Positions 18,510 to 26,398 of a stretch of DNA of 64,000 bases are shown here, piece by piece. Within the stretch, counting starts at the first letter, position 1, and every line of letters starts with the position of its first letter. A program made the position numbers and the translations under genes. The notes under the pieces are model-generated. The model searched no databases. It saw nothing but the letters and a program-made list of their open reading frames with translations, and had not been told where the DNA came from. Origin of the DNA: Staphylococcus debuckii (lineage in GTDB: Bacteria; Bacillota; Bacilli; Staphylococcales; Staphylococcaceae); assembly GCF_003718735.1 (NCBI RefSeq), contig NZ_CP033460.1, forward strand, positions 1,302,001 to 1,366,000, given 5' to 3'.

Positions 18510-19367
18510 ATGGTTGAAGTAAAAAATGAAGCTGGAATAACTAAAATTGCAGACAATGTAGATAGAGTGGCAGCACTTGAATTTTCATTTGTAGATGATC
18601 TGCTTGCTTTAGGAATCAAACCAGCGGCTATTGCTGATGACGGGAGTAAAGAAAACCTGTTTGAAGCGATGAGAGATAAAGTTGGGGACTATATCTCAGT
18701 CGGGCATAGAAGTAATCCTGATTTAGAAAGAATTAAAGATGCAGAGCCTCAACTCATTATCGCAGATGGTCAACGCCATCACGAAATTTATAGAGATTTA
18801 CAAAAAATTGCACCAACAATTTTATTAGAAAGTTTTGAAGGTGATTATAAAGAGAGCTTGAAAATCTTCGAAACGATTGGAAAAGCAATCTCTAAAGAGC
18901 AGTTAGCTAAACGCTATGTAGCAATTTTCCAACAAAAAATTAATCAACTTGATGAGAAGGTTTCAATTGATACTAATTTATCAACTTTAGCAGCAGTAGT
19001 CACAGATGATTACATTGTCGGACACGATGCAAATAGTTTCGTCGGCCAATTTTTAAAACGTTTAGGCTTTAAATCTGCTATTACACAAGCAGATTCTAAC
19101 AAATATCCTGAATACAAGGATGGGCCTTACCTCAAGGTAACTGACGAGCAATTATTAGAATTGAACCCTGAACGCTTAATTCTAATGGTTGATAAAGAAG
19201 ATGAAGATGCGCTTGAAAAATTACGCCAATCAGAAGTATATAATACGATTAATGCTAAGAAAAATAATCGAATTCATATTGTAAACCGTGAGTTATGGGC
19301 AAAAACACGCGGTATTATGGCTGCTGAGTTTATTATTGATGAAATCGTCAATTTTAAAGAAGGCTAA
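18510..19367 (+). CDS. Leaderless FecB/FhuD-like periplasmic-binding-fold protein
   Basis: A 285-residue protein with the class III binding-protein fold used for iron-siderophores and cobalamin. Two lobes are joined by a long helix (about 120-150). Typical parts are RVAALEFSFVDDLLALGIKP, the segment EPQLIIADGQ, TILLES and the C-terminal LNPERLILMV. Unlike transported siderophore-binding lipoproteins it has no signal peptide or lipobox. AAGGAGG (18492-18498) sets the ATG, and an in-frame TAG at 18480 excludes an extension. The protein should therefore be cytosolic. A cytosolic ligand sensor or a relic is possible. No permease or ATPase gene is adjacent. Confidence 0.75.
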   Translation: MVEVKNEAGITKIADNVDRVAALEFSFVDDLLALGIKPAAIADDGSKENLFEAMRDKVGDYISVGHRSNPDLERIKDAEPQLIIADGQRHHEIYRDLQKIAPTILLESFEGDYKESLKIFETIGKAISKEQLAKRYVAIFQQKINQLDEKVSIDTNLSTLAAVVTDDYIVGHDANSFVGQFLKRLGFKSAITQADSNKYPEYKDGPYLKVTDEQLLELNPERLILMVDKEDEDALEKLRQSEVYNTINAKKNNRIHIVNRELWAKTRGIMAAEFIIDEIVNFKEG

Positions 19368-19394
19368 ATATGAATAAGCAAGATTGAATGAACC

Positions 19395-19439
19395 ATAAAG
19401 CTGGAGAGGTTGATACAACTTCTTCGGCTTTATTTTTTA
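19395..19439 (+). terminator. Rho-independent terminator
   Basis: A long stem starting ATAAAGCTGG (19395-19404) and ending in GGCTTTAT (19426-19433), with a few G-T pairs, a small loop and T6, follows the binding-protein gene by about 25 bases. Confidence 0.82.
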
Positions 19440-19513
19440 TGGAAAGGTTAACTTGCAACTTTAAAAGGGTATTTTAATAATATTAAATTAAAAAATACTG
19501 CGGGGCGATTAAA

Positions 19514-19984
19514 ATGGAATACGAAATTAAGCATTTAGATACAACCCAGGTAATAGGTATATTAAGTAAATATGCTACGATGCAAGATGCACAGCAAGGA
19601 TTACCGCAAGCTTGGGCGAATTTCAACGTGTCTGATCAACCTGAAACGTTAAAAGCTATTAGCAATGATAAACTGCAAGGTTTTTTAGGCATTGTAATTC
19701 CTACTGAAAATGGAATGAATTATTTAATTGCGGTGACTTCAGATAAAAAATCTGCTGCTGGATTATATCCGTATACTCTGCCTGAAGGAAATTATATAGT
19801 AGCTGATGCGATAGGGCCTTTACCATATACGCTACAAAAAACAACAGAGCGACTATATAACCCCGATGTCCTATCTGATTTAGGCTATCAATATCGCAAT
19901 GCCCCAGGTATTGAACTTTATCCACACGGAAATACAGACGCTGATGATTATGTGGCACAAGTATGGGTGCCGATTGAAAATTAA
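19514..19984 (+). CDS. GyrI-like (AraC effector-binding domain) small-molecule-binding protein
   Basis: Stand-alone 156-residue protein of the GyrI-like/SOUL-fold group, related to the effector-binding domain of AraC- and MerR-type regulators. Features are an opening strand (YEIKHLDTTQVIGI), GFLGIVIP, the core strand PYTLPEGNYIVADAIGPLP (a YxxxPxGxY-type motif) and a closing PIEN strand. It has no DNA-binding part. Family members bind hydrophobic or cationic small molecules, and some hydrolyse or sequester toxins. The substrate here is unknown. The ATG at 19514 has only a weak ribosome site. It is monocistronic, convergent with the DeoR gene. Confidence 0.72.
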   Translation: MEYEIKHLDTTQVIGILSKYATMQDAQQGLPQAWANFNVSDQPETLKAISNDKLQGFLGIVIPTENGMNYLIAVTSDKKSAAGLYPYTLPEGNYIVADAIGPLPYTLQKTTERLYNPDVLSDLGYQYRNAPGIELYPHGNTDADDYVAQVWVPIEN

Positions 19985-19995
19985 GAGATAAGATG

Positions 19996-20026
19996 AAGGG
20001 TTGGAAAGATTGTTGTTCCAACCCTT
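19996..20026. terminator. Hairpin between convergent genes
   Basis: A perfect 11-bp stem, AAGGGTTGGAA (19996-20006) against TTCCAACCCTT (20016-20026), lies just after the GyrI-like stop and before the DeoR stop. It lacks a good T-run on either strand, so terminator strength is uncertain. Confidence 0.5.
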
Positions 20027-20067
20027 GATTCATACCCTGGCAGTGGTTATTTGAATAGAAAATGCAT

Positions 20068-20823
20068 CTATATGATTTCAATTCCTTGCTCCTCAATTAT
20101 ACGGCACTTAACTTGTGAGAGATTACTATCACTGATGAGTTGATTAAAGTCACTTAGGTTACCTATTTTTGCTACAACAATTTTATCAATTTTACTACTA
20201 TCTGCAGTTAAATATTTTTCTTGGGTGATATTGAGAATCCGACGTCTTGTTTCAACTTCTTCAATGTTATAATCCGTGACTCCATGTGAAACTGAAATTC
20301 CGCTGCAACAAAAGAACCCTTTATTGATATTCAACCTTTCGAAATTAAATAGAAAATCAAATTGTGTTAACGATTGTTCGGAAGCTCTAACTTTACCTCC
20401 AATAGAAATCAGCGTATGGTTTTGGTTAATGCATTGAACTAAAACTGGTATCGAATTCGTTATAATTGTTAAATTTTCTTTAGTATCTAACATTTTAGCA
20501 ATTTGCAAAGTAGTTGAGCCGCTGTCTAAGAATATACAATCCCCATTTTTTATTTTGCTGAGTGCTTTTTTAGCAATTACCATTTTTTCAGACAAATGTC
20601 TTTCTAACCGACGTTCGATTTCTGACTCCCCATTAGTCTCTTTATTAATACGAATACCGCCATATTCCTTTAGTACTAATTCATCTTTAACTAACTGCTG
20701 GACATCTCTTCTCAAAGTTTCCATCGATATTTCCAAATCTTTATGTAGTGTTTTTAATTCTAAAAATTCATATTGTGCTAATTGATTCATTATTTCAGTA
20801 CGACGTTCTGCAGGTAACAACAC
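20068..20823 (-). CDS. DeoR-family transcriptional regulator
   Basis: A 251-residue DeoR-type repressor-like protein. The N-terminal winged helix-turn-helix (PAERRTEIMNQL ... MNQLAQYEFLELKTL, then ISMETLRRDVQQLVKD and EYGGI) is followed by a DeoR_C sugar-phosphate-isomerase-like domain with FLDSGSTTLQIAKML, TIITNS and ADSSKID. Such domains usually sense phosphorylated metabolites. The GTG start at 20823 has AAGGGG at good spacing. It is divergently placed from the phosphonate operon, the usual arrangement for a pathway regulator, so control of that operon is a reasonable inference. DeoR regulators are not the common type for AEP genes. Confidence 0.88.
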   Translation of the reverse strand: MLLPAERRTEIMNQLAQYEFLELKTLHKDLEISMETLRRDVQQLVKDELVLKEYGGIRINKETNGESEIERRLERHLSEKMVIAKKALSKIKNGDCIFLDSGSTTLQIAKMLDTKENLTIITNSIPVLVQCINQNHTLISIGGKVRASEQSLTQFDFLFNFERLNINKGFFCCSGISVSHGVTDYNIEEVETRRRILNITQEKYLTADSSKIDKIVVAKIGNLSDFNQLISDSNLSQVKCRIIEEQGIEII

Positions 20824-20987
20824 ATCCAGCCCCTTTATTCTTTTTAATTGAAATATACCACATTTATACGTGTATCCCTACAAAGTTAGTAATAAGTTTG
20901 TCAAAAGTTAATCAACACTTACACATTGTTAACGTTAGCTTAATATTCATTCTCTATACTTTGGTTATATCAATTTAGGAGGTGCGG
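20824..20987. promoter_or_regulatory. Divergent control region between DeoR gene and phosphonate operon
   Basis: On the minus strand a perfect TTGACA (20904-20899) is followed about 18 bases later by a poor -10 (TAGGGA). On the plus strand a TATACT -10-like box lies at 20955-20960. Two similar sites, GTTAATCAAC (20907-20916) and GTTAACGTTA (20928-20937), are spaced 21 bases apart, two helical turns, and may be regulator half-sites. The ribosome site AGGAGG lies at 20977-20982. Confidence 0.45.
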
Positions 20988-21746
20988 ATGGTGTTAGAAG
21001 TGAAAAATGTTAGTAAGAAATTTGACGATAATGAAGTACTGAAAAATATAAATTTAGATATTGAAAATGGTGAAATTATTGCTTTATTAGGACCAAGCGG
21101 TTGTGGGAAAACAACATTGCTCAATATGATTCTCGGATTAACGGAAGTTACTGAAGGTGAAATTTATTACAATGGAAAACCTGTGCATAATGTACCGATG
21201 AAGAAAAGAGGATTTAATATAGTCTTTCAAGATTATTGTTTATTTCCACATTTAAATGCACGAGAAAATATTTTGTATGGTTTGAAAAATACTCAAAAAA
21301 ATACTGATACTAAAGAAATAACTGACTTAATAGAACTTCTTGATTTAAGACCACATCTAGATAAGAAAATTCATGAACTTTCTGGCGGTCAAAAACAGCG
21401 TGTTTCAATTGCTCGGACAATTGTAATGGAACCTAAAGTTTTGTTGATGGATGAACCTTTGAGCGCATTAGATGGAATGATTAAAGAACGTATTAAAGAC
21501 ATGATTATTAAAGTGGCCAAATCATTATCGCTGACAACAATTATTGTTACACATGATCCAGAAGAAGCACTGACAATGGCTGATAAAATTGTGGTGATAG
21601 AAGACGGGAGAATTGCACAGTATGATTCTCCGGATATGATTATTAAGCAACCGGCTAATCACTTTGTAAAAAAATTCATTTTGAATCAACTTGAGATTAA
21701 ACGTCATAATATTTATGCATTATTTGGTGAACAACATGGCGCATAA
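20988..21746 (+). CDS. ABC transporter ATPase, 2-aminoethylphosphonate uptake
   Basis: ATP-hydrolysing subunit of an importer, 252 residues. Walker A is GPSGCGKTT (about residue 35), the Q-loop is FQDYCLFP, the signature is LSGGQKQR, Walker B is VLLMDEPLSALD, and the H-loop is TIIVTHD. It resembles the PotA/FbpC/PhnT group that works with iron- and phosphonate-type permeases. The substrate is inferred from the linked phnW and phnX genes. An upstream GTG at 20982 falls inside the ribosome site; ATG 20988 was chosen (GTG 20991 is an alternative). The 3' end overlaps the permease start by 11 bases. Confidence 0.85.
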   Translation: MVLEVKNVSKKFDDNEVLKNINLDIENGEIIALLGPSGCGKTTLLNMILGLTEVTEGEIYYNGKPVHNVPMKKRGFNIVFQDYCLFPHLNARENILYGLKNTQKNTDTKEITDLIELLDLRPHLDKKIHELSGGQKQRVSIARTIVMEPKVLLMDEPLSALDGMIKERIKDMIIKVAKSLSLTTIIVTHDPEEALTMADKIVVIEDGRIAQYDSPDMIIKQPANHFVKKFILNQLEIKRHNIYALFGEQHGA

Positions 21747-23361
21747 ATTATGGAGTCAACGTATTATACAAATTTTAATCTTTGTATTTTTTACCGTATT
21801 TTTAGTACTGCCGGTAGTAGTACTGCTAGGCCGTTCAATTATCGCAGATGGCCATATCAGTAATATGTATTTTAAAGAAGTATTATCTAATCCAGATATT
21901 ACAACGGCACTCATGCGAAGTATGAAACTTTCATTAATAACAGCCGTCATAACGAGTGTTTTAGCTTTTTTTGCTGCATATGCTATACAAACAACAGCCA
22001 TTCGTCCATGGTTAAAGCGTTATTCCAATAGCATGATAATCTTACCAATGCTAGTTCCGACAATCACTTATGGATTTTTGCTGATGTACTTGTTTGGAAA
22101 TGAAGGGATTATTGCTAAGTTAATTGGAAAGCCTTTATTTACGATATATGGTGAAAACGGCATGCTGATAGGATATGTAATTTATACGTTGCCGGCTGCT
22201 TTTATCATCATTAATAATGCATTCCAGTATATTGATCAACGATTTTATTATATCTCTCAGCTTATGCAAGATAACGGAATACGCAGATTTTATCATACAA
22301 TTTTGAGACCAATGTTAATTCCTATAGGGAATGCGTTTGTTTTATCATTTATATTAAGTTTCACCGACTTCGGTATACCCGCTTCAATAGGCGCAGACGA
22401 TACCACAATCTCCATCTTGTTATATCAAACAATTTTAGGCTCAATTCCTAAATTCGCACAAGGTGCAGTGATTGCGTTTGTCATGTTAATACCTGCACTA
22501 TTCGGCTTTATTTTCTTAGCTGTTATAGAAAGATGGAATGTCAGTCACCAAGCCTCAGGGCGTCATCAGGCGGAAAGACGGCCAGTGCACGACATTATCA
22601 TCAGTATACTTTTATTTGTATTATCCACATGTATATTAAGTGTCTTCCTTGTAATGATTGTGGTACCTTTTACTGAAAATTACCCATATAAAATTGGCTT
22701 TACCCTCAAAAATATCGTGGCACTGTTTAAAGATGAAATTTTAATTCATGTTTATATACAATCTGTGTTTGTAGCAATTTGTACAGCAATATTTGGTACT
22801 GTCATTGCGTTTTTCAGCGCAGTAATTAATAGCAGGACAAAATTGAAGGGTAGAAAAGCTATTAATCTGGTAGCAATGTTGACAAATACGGTTCCTGGCA
22901 TGATTCTTGGACTTTCCTATTTATTATTTTTCCAAGGAAGCTCAATTAAAGGGACATTTTTAATTGTAATATTAAGCATTATTGTTCATTACTTTACAAC
23001 TCCCTATTTAATGGCAAAAGGAGCGATGGATAAATTAGATCAATCATGGGATATTACGAGTTCTTTGTTGCAAGACAGCTGGTTCGAAACCATATTTAAA
23101 ATAATACTACCAAACATGAAATCTACGGTTATTGAAATCATGAATTACTATTTTATTAATGCAATGGTGACAATTAGTGGTGTCATCTTCTTGGTTTCTA
23201 CTTCAACGCAAATTGTTTCAACTCAAATCAATCAATTACAACATTTTAATCGTTTCACAGACATTTTTATTCTCTCTATTTTAATTTTACTTACTAATTT
23301 AGCAGTCAGATTTGTAAGTGCTATGTGGTTACGTTATGAAAAAAGGAGGGAAATGTCGTGA
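21736..23361 (+). CDS. ABC transporter permease, two fused membrane domains, 2-aminoethylphosphonate uptake
   Basis: Inner-membrane channel of about 541 residues. It has roughly 12 hydrophobic helices in two halves, each with a binding-protein-dependent permease domain. The first half has its coupling-loop region around DNGIRRFYHTILRP and the second around LLQDSWFETIFKIILPN, both near the place of the EAA motif. Fused double permeases occur in the iron(III) and AEP importer group. A longer frame from 21691 exists, but ATG 21736 (MAHKLWSQRI), overlapping the ATPase stop, is the likely start. The gene ends in a GTGA overlap with the binding-protein gene, indicating coupled translation. Confidence 0.85.
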   Translation: MAHKLWSQRIIQILIFVFFTVFLVLPVVVLLGRSIIADGHISNMYFKEVLSNPDITTALMRSMKLSLITAVITSVLAFFAAYAIQTTAIRPWLKRYSNSMIILPMLVPTITYGFLLMYLFGNEGIIAKLIGKPLFTIYGENGMLIGYVIYTLPAAFIIINNAFQYIDQRFYYISQLMQDNGIRRFYHTILRPMLIPIGNAFVLSFILSFTDFGIPASIGADDTTISILLYQTILGSIPKFAQGAVIAFVMLIPALFGFIFLAVIERWNVSHQASGRHQAERRPVHDIIISILLFVLSTCILSVFLVMIVVPFTENYPYKIGFTLKNIVALFKDEILIHVYIQSVFVAICTAIFGTVIAFFSAVINSRTKLKGRKAINLVAMLTNTVPGMILGLSYLLFFQGSSIKGTFLIVILSIIVHYFTTPYLMAKGAMDKLDQSWDITSSLLQDSWFETIFKIILPNMKSTVIEIMNYYFINAMVTISGVIFLVSTSTQIVSTQINQLQHFNRFTDIFILSILILLTNLAVRFVSAMWLRYEKRREMS

Positions 23362-24371
23362 AAATTAAACTTATTATATTTGGCATCATCTGTGCAGTGC
23401 TATTATATTTTTCATATGCAGGATTAGGAGCTTCGTCTGATAAAGTGATTATTCAAACTAACGCTGACGAAGAAGCTATCGCAGCCATGGAAACTGCTTT
23501 AAATAACCACGGTTATAGAGGAGAATATATTGTTCAACCACAATCCACTTCTGAGCTCGGCGGAAAAATTATGGCTGAAGGTGAAAATATCGATGCCGAT
23601 ATCGTTACGCAAGCCAGTTATTATTTAGAAAGTGCTCAGAAAGAACACCATATGTTTGTTCCTCTTCATTCCTCTATGAATCAACAAGAAATTAAAAAAT
23701 ATCCTGATTATATGACGCCAATTTTAGGGAACATGGGCTCTCTTTTTGTAAATACTAAAGTATTGAAAGAAAAACATTTACCAGTGCCTGAAAGTATAAA
23801 AGATTTAACAAAACCAGAATATAAAAATGAAATCTCATTTCCGAATATTATGGATTCTTCGACAGGATGGCTTCTCTTACAAGGCGTTATAAGCGAGTAT
23901 GGAGACCATGAAGGTCAGCAAATTATTAAAAAATTAATTGTAAATGCAGGCCCTCATTTAGAAAGTTCAGGTTCAGGTCCGCTTAAGAAAGTTCAATCTG
24001 GGGAAGCAGCAGTAGGAGCGGGTTTAAGAAACCAAGCGATTGATGCCGAGAAAGATGGAGAGCCTATAAAATATATTGATCCAACTGAAGGGAACTTTTC
24101 ATTAACAGAAGCTGCTGCAGTGGTGAGAAAAGATGGTAAAAAGCAACAAAAGGCAGAAAAAATGGTTGAAGTTATTCAAAAATATGGACGCAAAGATTTA
24201 TTAAAAGAATATCCAGTACCCTTATATAAAGGCGAGAAAGTTTCTAAAGAAATGCAACCTAGCCATCCTAAAGAATGGAAAACACCTTTAAATGTAGATT
24301 TATTAGATAAACATCAAACGATTTTTAATAATGCTAAGAAAGAAGCAGAAGTGGAAAAAGCTGAAAAGTAA
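23358..24371 (+). CDS. Extracellular substrate-binding protein, 2-aminoethylphosphonate uptake
   Basis: Binding protein of 337 residues with the fold of iron/AEP/spermidine-type receptors. After an N-terminal hydrophobic anchor (residues 5-21), parts include IIQTNADEEAIAAMETAL, NMGSLFVNTKVL, SFPNIMDSSTG and GEAAVGAGLRNQ. Substrate assignment comes from the PhnW/PhnX neighbours. It lacks a lipobox: the only Cys in the N-terminal region, C12, is inside the hydrophobic stretch without the usual L-[AS]-[GA]-C. It is probably held by an uncleaved N-terminal helix, unlike most Gram-positive binding lipoproteins. The GTG start has AAAGGAGG 8 bases upstream and overlaps the permease stop. Confidence 0.83.
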   Translation: MKIKLIIFGIICAVLLYFSYAGLGASSDKVIIQTNADEEAIAAMETALNNHGYRGEYIVQPQSTSELGGKIMAEGENIDADIVTQASYYLESAQKEHHMFVPLHSSMNQQEIKKYPDYMTPILGNMGSLFVNTKVLKEKHLPVPESIKDLTKPEYKNEISFPNIMDSSTGWLLLQGVISEYGDHEGQQIIKKLIVNAGPHLESSGSGPLKKVQSGEAAVGAGLRNQAIDAEKDGEPIKYIDPTEGNFSLTEAAAVVRKDGKKQQKAEKMVEVIQKYGRKDLLKEYPVPLYKGEKVSKEMQPSHPKEWKTPLNVDLLDKHQTIFNNAKKEAEVEKAEK

Positions 24372-24385
24372 AGGAGCATTCAAAA

Positions 24386-25480
24386 ATGACGCAAAAATAT
24401 AAATTGTTAACACCAGGGCCATTAACAACAACAGATACAGTCAAGCAGAAAATGTTGGAAGATAGATGCACATGGGATTCAGATTATAAACAGCTTACGC
24501 AAGATATTCGTCATAGATTGTTGAAAGTAGCAGAAGTTTCTGAAGGTAACTATACTGCTGTTTTACAACAAGGAAGCGGTAGTTTTGTAGTAGAAAGCGT
24601 ATTACAAACAGTATTAGGGAAAGATGACCATGTTCTGATTATAAGCAATGGTGCTTATGGGAACCGTATGATCGACATGGCAAAAGCCATTGGAAAAAGA
24701 GTAACCGAAATGCGCATTCCGTATAATACTGTACCAGATTTTGAAAAAGTAGAAGCGCTTATTAAACAAGATCAATCTCTTACACATATTGCGATGGTAC
24801 ACTGTGAAACAACTACGGGTATTTTAAATCCTTTAGAACCTTTGTCTGAAATAGGAAAACGTCATAACGTTTCTTTAATTATTGATGCGATGAGCAGCTT
24901 TGGCGGTATCCCGATGAACGTTGAAAAATTAAATATTGATTATTTAATAAGCAGCGCTAATAAATGTATTCAAGGTGTTCCTGGCTTTGGTTTTGTCGTC
25001 GCTAAGCAATCGAAATTAGAGCAAACAAAAGGGAATGCAAATAGTATAGCTTTAGACTTATTTGAACAGTGGAAAGTGATGGATAGAGATGGTAAATGGC
25101 GCTTTACTTCGCCAACTCATGTCGTTGCTGCCTTTCAAGAAGCGTTAATCGAATTGGAAGAAGAAGGTGGTGTAGCTACAAGATATCAACGCTATTCAGA
25201 AAACAATCATTATATAATTGAAAGCTTAAAAAAGATGAACTTTCAAGCTTATATTGATGCTGAACATCAGTCGCCGATTATTACCACTTTCTTATATCCT
25301 GACAAAGACTTTGATTTTGAAGATTTTTATCAATATATGAAGGAAGCAGGCTTTGTATTATATCCAGGTAAATTAATGGATACGCCATCATTCAGAGTTG
25401 GAAATATTGGTGACTTGCATCATAAAGACTTTCTTTTATTAGCAGACAACATTCAAAAATATATGAAAGAAAGGAATTGA
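24386..25480 (+). CDS. phnW: 2-aminoethylphosphonate:pyruvate transaminase PhnW
   Basis: PLP enzyme that converts AEP plus pyruvate to phosphonoacetaldehyde plus alanine. The 364 residues open with KYKLLTPGPLTTTDTVKQKM, typical of PhnW. They contain the cofactor-binding GSGSFVVES, HCETTTGILNPL, the PLP aspartate segment LIIDAMSSFGG and SSANKCIQGVPGFGFV with the Schiff-base lysine at about K193. The length is normal. AAAGGAG precedes the ATG, 14 bases after the binding-protein stop and 4 bases before phnX, so it lies in the same operon. Confidence 0.95.
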   Translation: MTQKYKLLTPGPLTTTDTVKQKMLEDRCTWDSDYKQLTQDIRHRLLKVAEVSEGNYTAVLQQGSGSFVVESVLQTVLGKDDHVLIISNGAYGNRMIDMAKAIGKRVTEMRIPYNTVPDFEKVEALIKQDQSLTHIAMVHCETTTGILNPLEPLSEIGKRHNVSLIIDAMSSFGGIPMNVEKLNIDYLISSANKCIQGVPGFGFVVAKQSKLEQTKGNANSIALDLFEQWKVMDRDGKWRFTSPTHVVAAFQEALIELEEEGGVATRYQRYSENNHYIIESLKKMNFQAYIDAEHQSPIITTFLYPDKDFDFEDFYQYMKEAGFVLYPGKLMDTPSFRVGNIGDLHHKDFLLLADNIQKYMKERN

Positions 25481-25484
25481 TTTC

Positions 25485-26270
25485 ATGTTAAACAAAATAG
25501 AAGGTGTTATTTTTGATTGGGCAGGTACGATGATTGATTTTGGTTGTTTTGCGCCCGTTCATGTTTTCATAGATATTTTCAAAGATGCAGGCATAGATGT
25601 GACGATTCAAGAAGCAAGAGAACCTATGGGTATGTTGAAACGAGATCACATTCAAGCAATGTTGGAAATGCCGAGAATCCAATCACTTTGGGAAGAAAAA
25701 TATGGTCAGAAAGCAACTGAAACCGACATCGATCGACTTTATGAAAAATTTGAAAGTCAATTGATGCAGACATTAGAAAATTTCACAACGCCTATTCAAG
25801 GTGCTGTTGATACGGCGAATTGGTTGAAAGCTAAAGGAATTAAAGTAGGGTCTACTACTGGTTATACTAAAGAAATGATGGAAGTAGTGAAACCTAACGC
25901 AGCATTGCAAGGTTATCAACCAGATAATGTAGTAACGGCTGATATGGTCGGAGGCTTCGGCAGACCTTATCCTTATATGATATTTAAGAATATGGAAGAT
26001 TTAGAAATTCAAAGTGTCAAGCATGTATTGAAAGTCGGAGATACTGTGTCTGATATCCAAGAAGGTGTCAATGCAGGTGTCATTACGGTAGGCGTAATAA
26101 AAGGAAGTTCAATTGCCGGCTATAACGAAGAAGATTGGCGAAAGCTTTCTGAAGATAAAAGAGTAGAAATTGGTACGAAAGTAAAAGAAAAATTTGAAGC
26201 TAACGGCGCAGATTATATTATCTACAGTATTGAAGAACTGCCGGGATTAATTGAAGAAATAAATAGTTGA
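25485..26270 (+). CDS. phnX: Phosphonoacetaldehyde hydrolase (phosphonatase) PhnX
   Basis: HAD-superfamily enzyme that breaks the carbon-phosphorus bond of phosphonoacetaldehyde, yielding acetaldehyde and phosphate. The 261 residues show the nucleophile motif FDWAGT with D11, then GMLKRDHI with K52, matching the Schiff-base lysine known in the family. GSTTGYTK and GRPYPYMIFKN with VLKVGDTVSDIQEG supply the remaining HAD motifs. All key residues are present. It closes the AEP operon and gives the cell a phosphate, nitrogen (through PhnW) and carbon source. Confidence 0.95.
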   Translation: MLNKIEGVIFDWAGTMIDFGCFAPVHVFIDIFKDAGIDVTIQEAREPMGMLKRDHIQAMLEMPRIQSLWEEKYGQKATETDIDRLYEKFESQLMQTLENFTTPIQGAVDTANWLKAKGIKVGSTTGYTKEMMEVVKPNAALQGYQPDNVVTADMVGGFGRPYPYMIFKNMEDLEIQSVKHVLKVGDTVSDIQEGVNAGVITVGVIKGSSIAGYNEEDWRKLSEDKRVEIGTKVKEKFEANGADYIIYSIEELPGLIEEINS

Positions 26271-26279
26271 TGGAAATTT

Positions 26280-26315
26280 TCCGCATGCATCTCTTTTGAT
26301 GTTTTGCGGATTTTT
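26280..26315 (+). terminator. Terminator after the phosphonate operon
   Basis: TCCGCA (26280-26285) pairs with TGCGGA (26305-26310). An inner CATC/GATG stem continues the hairpin and T5 follows, about 10 bases after the phnX stop. Confidence 0.75.
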
Positions 26316-26320
26316 AATTT

Positions 26321-26349
26321 TTTTCAACAAAATAGAAGTATAGTATAAT
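26321..26349 (+). promoter_or_regulatory. Putative sigma-A promoter for rbgA-rnhB
   Basis: TTTTCA at 26321-26326, 17-base spacer, perfect TATAAT at 26344-26349, about 50 bases upstream of rbgA. Confidence 0.6.
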
Positions 26350-26398
26350 TAAGAGAATCTGAAAGGATCAATAAAGTAATATTGAAAGGTGATGAAAG

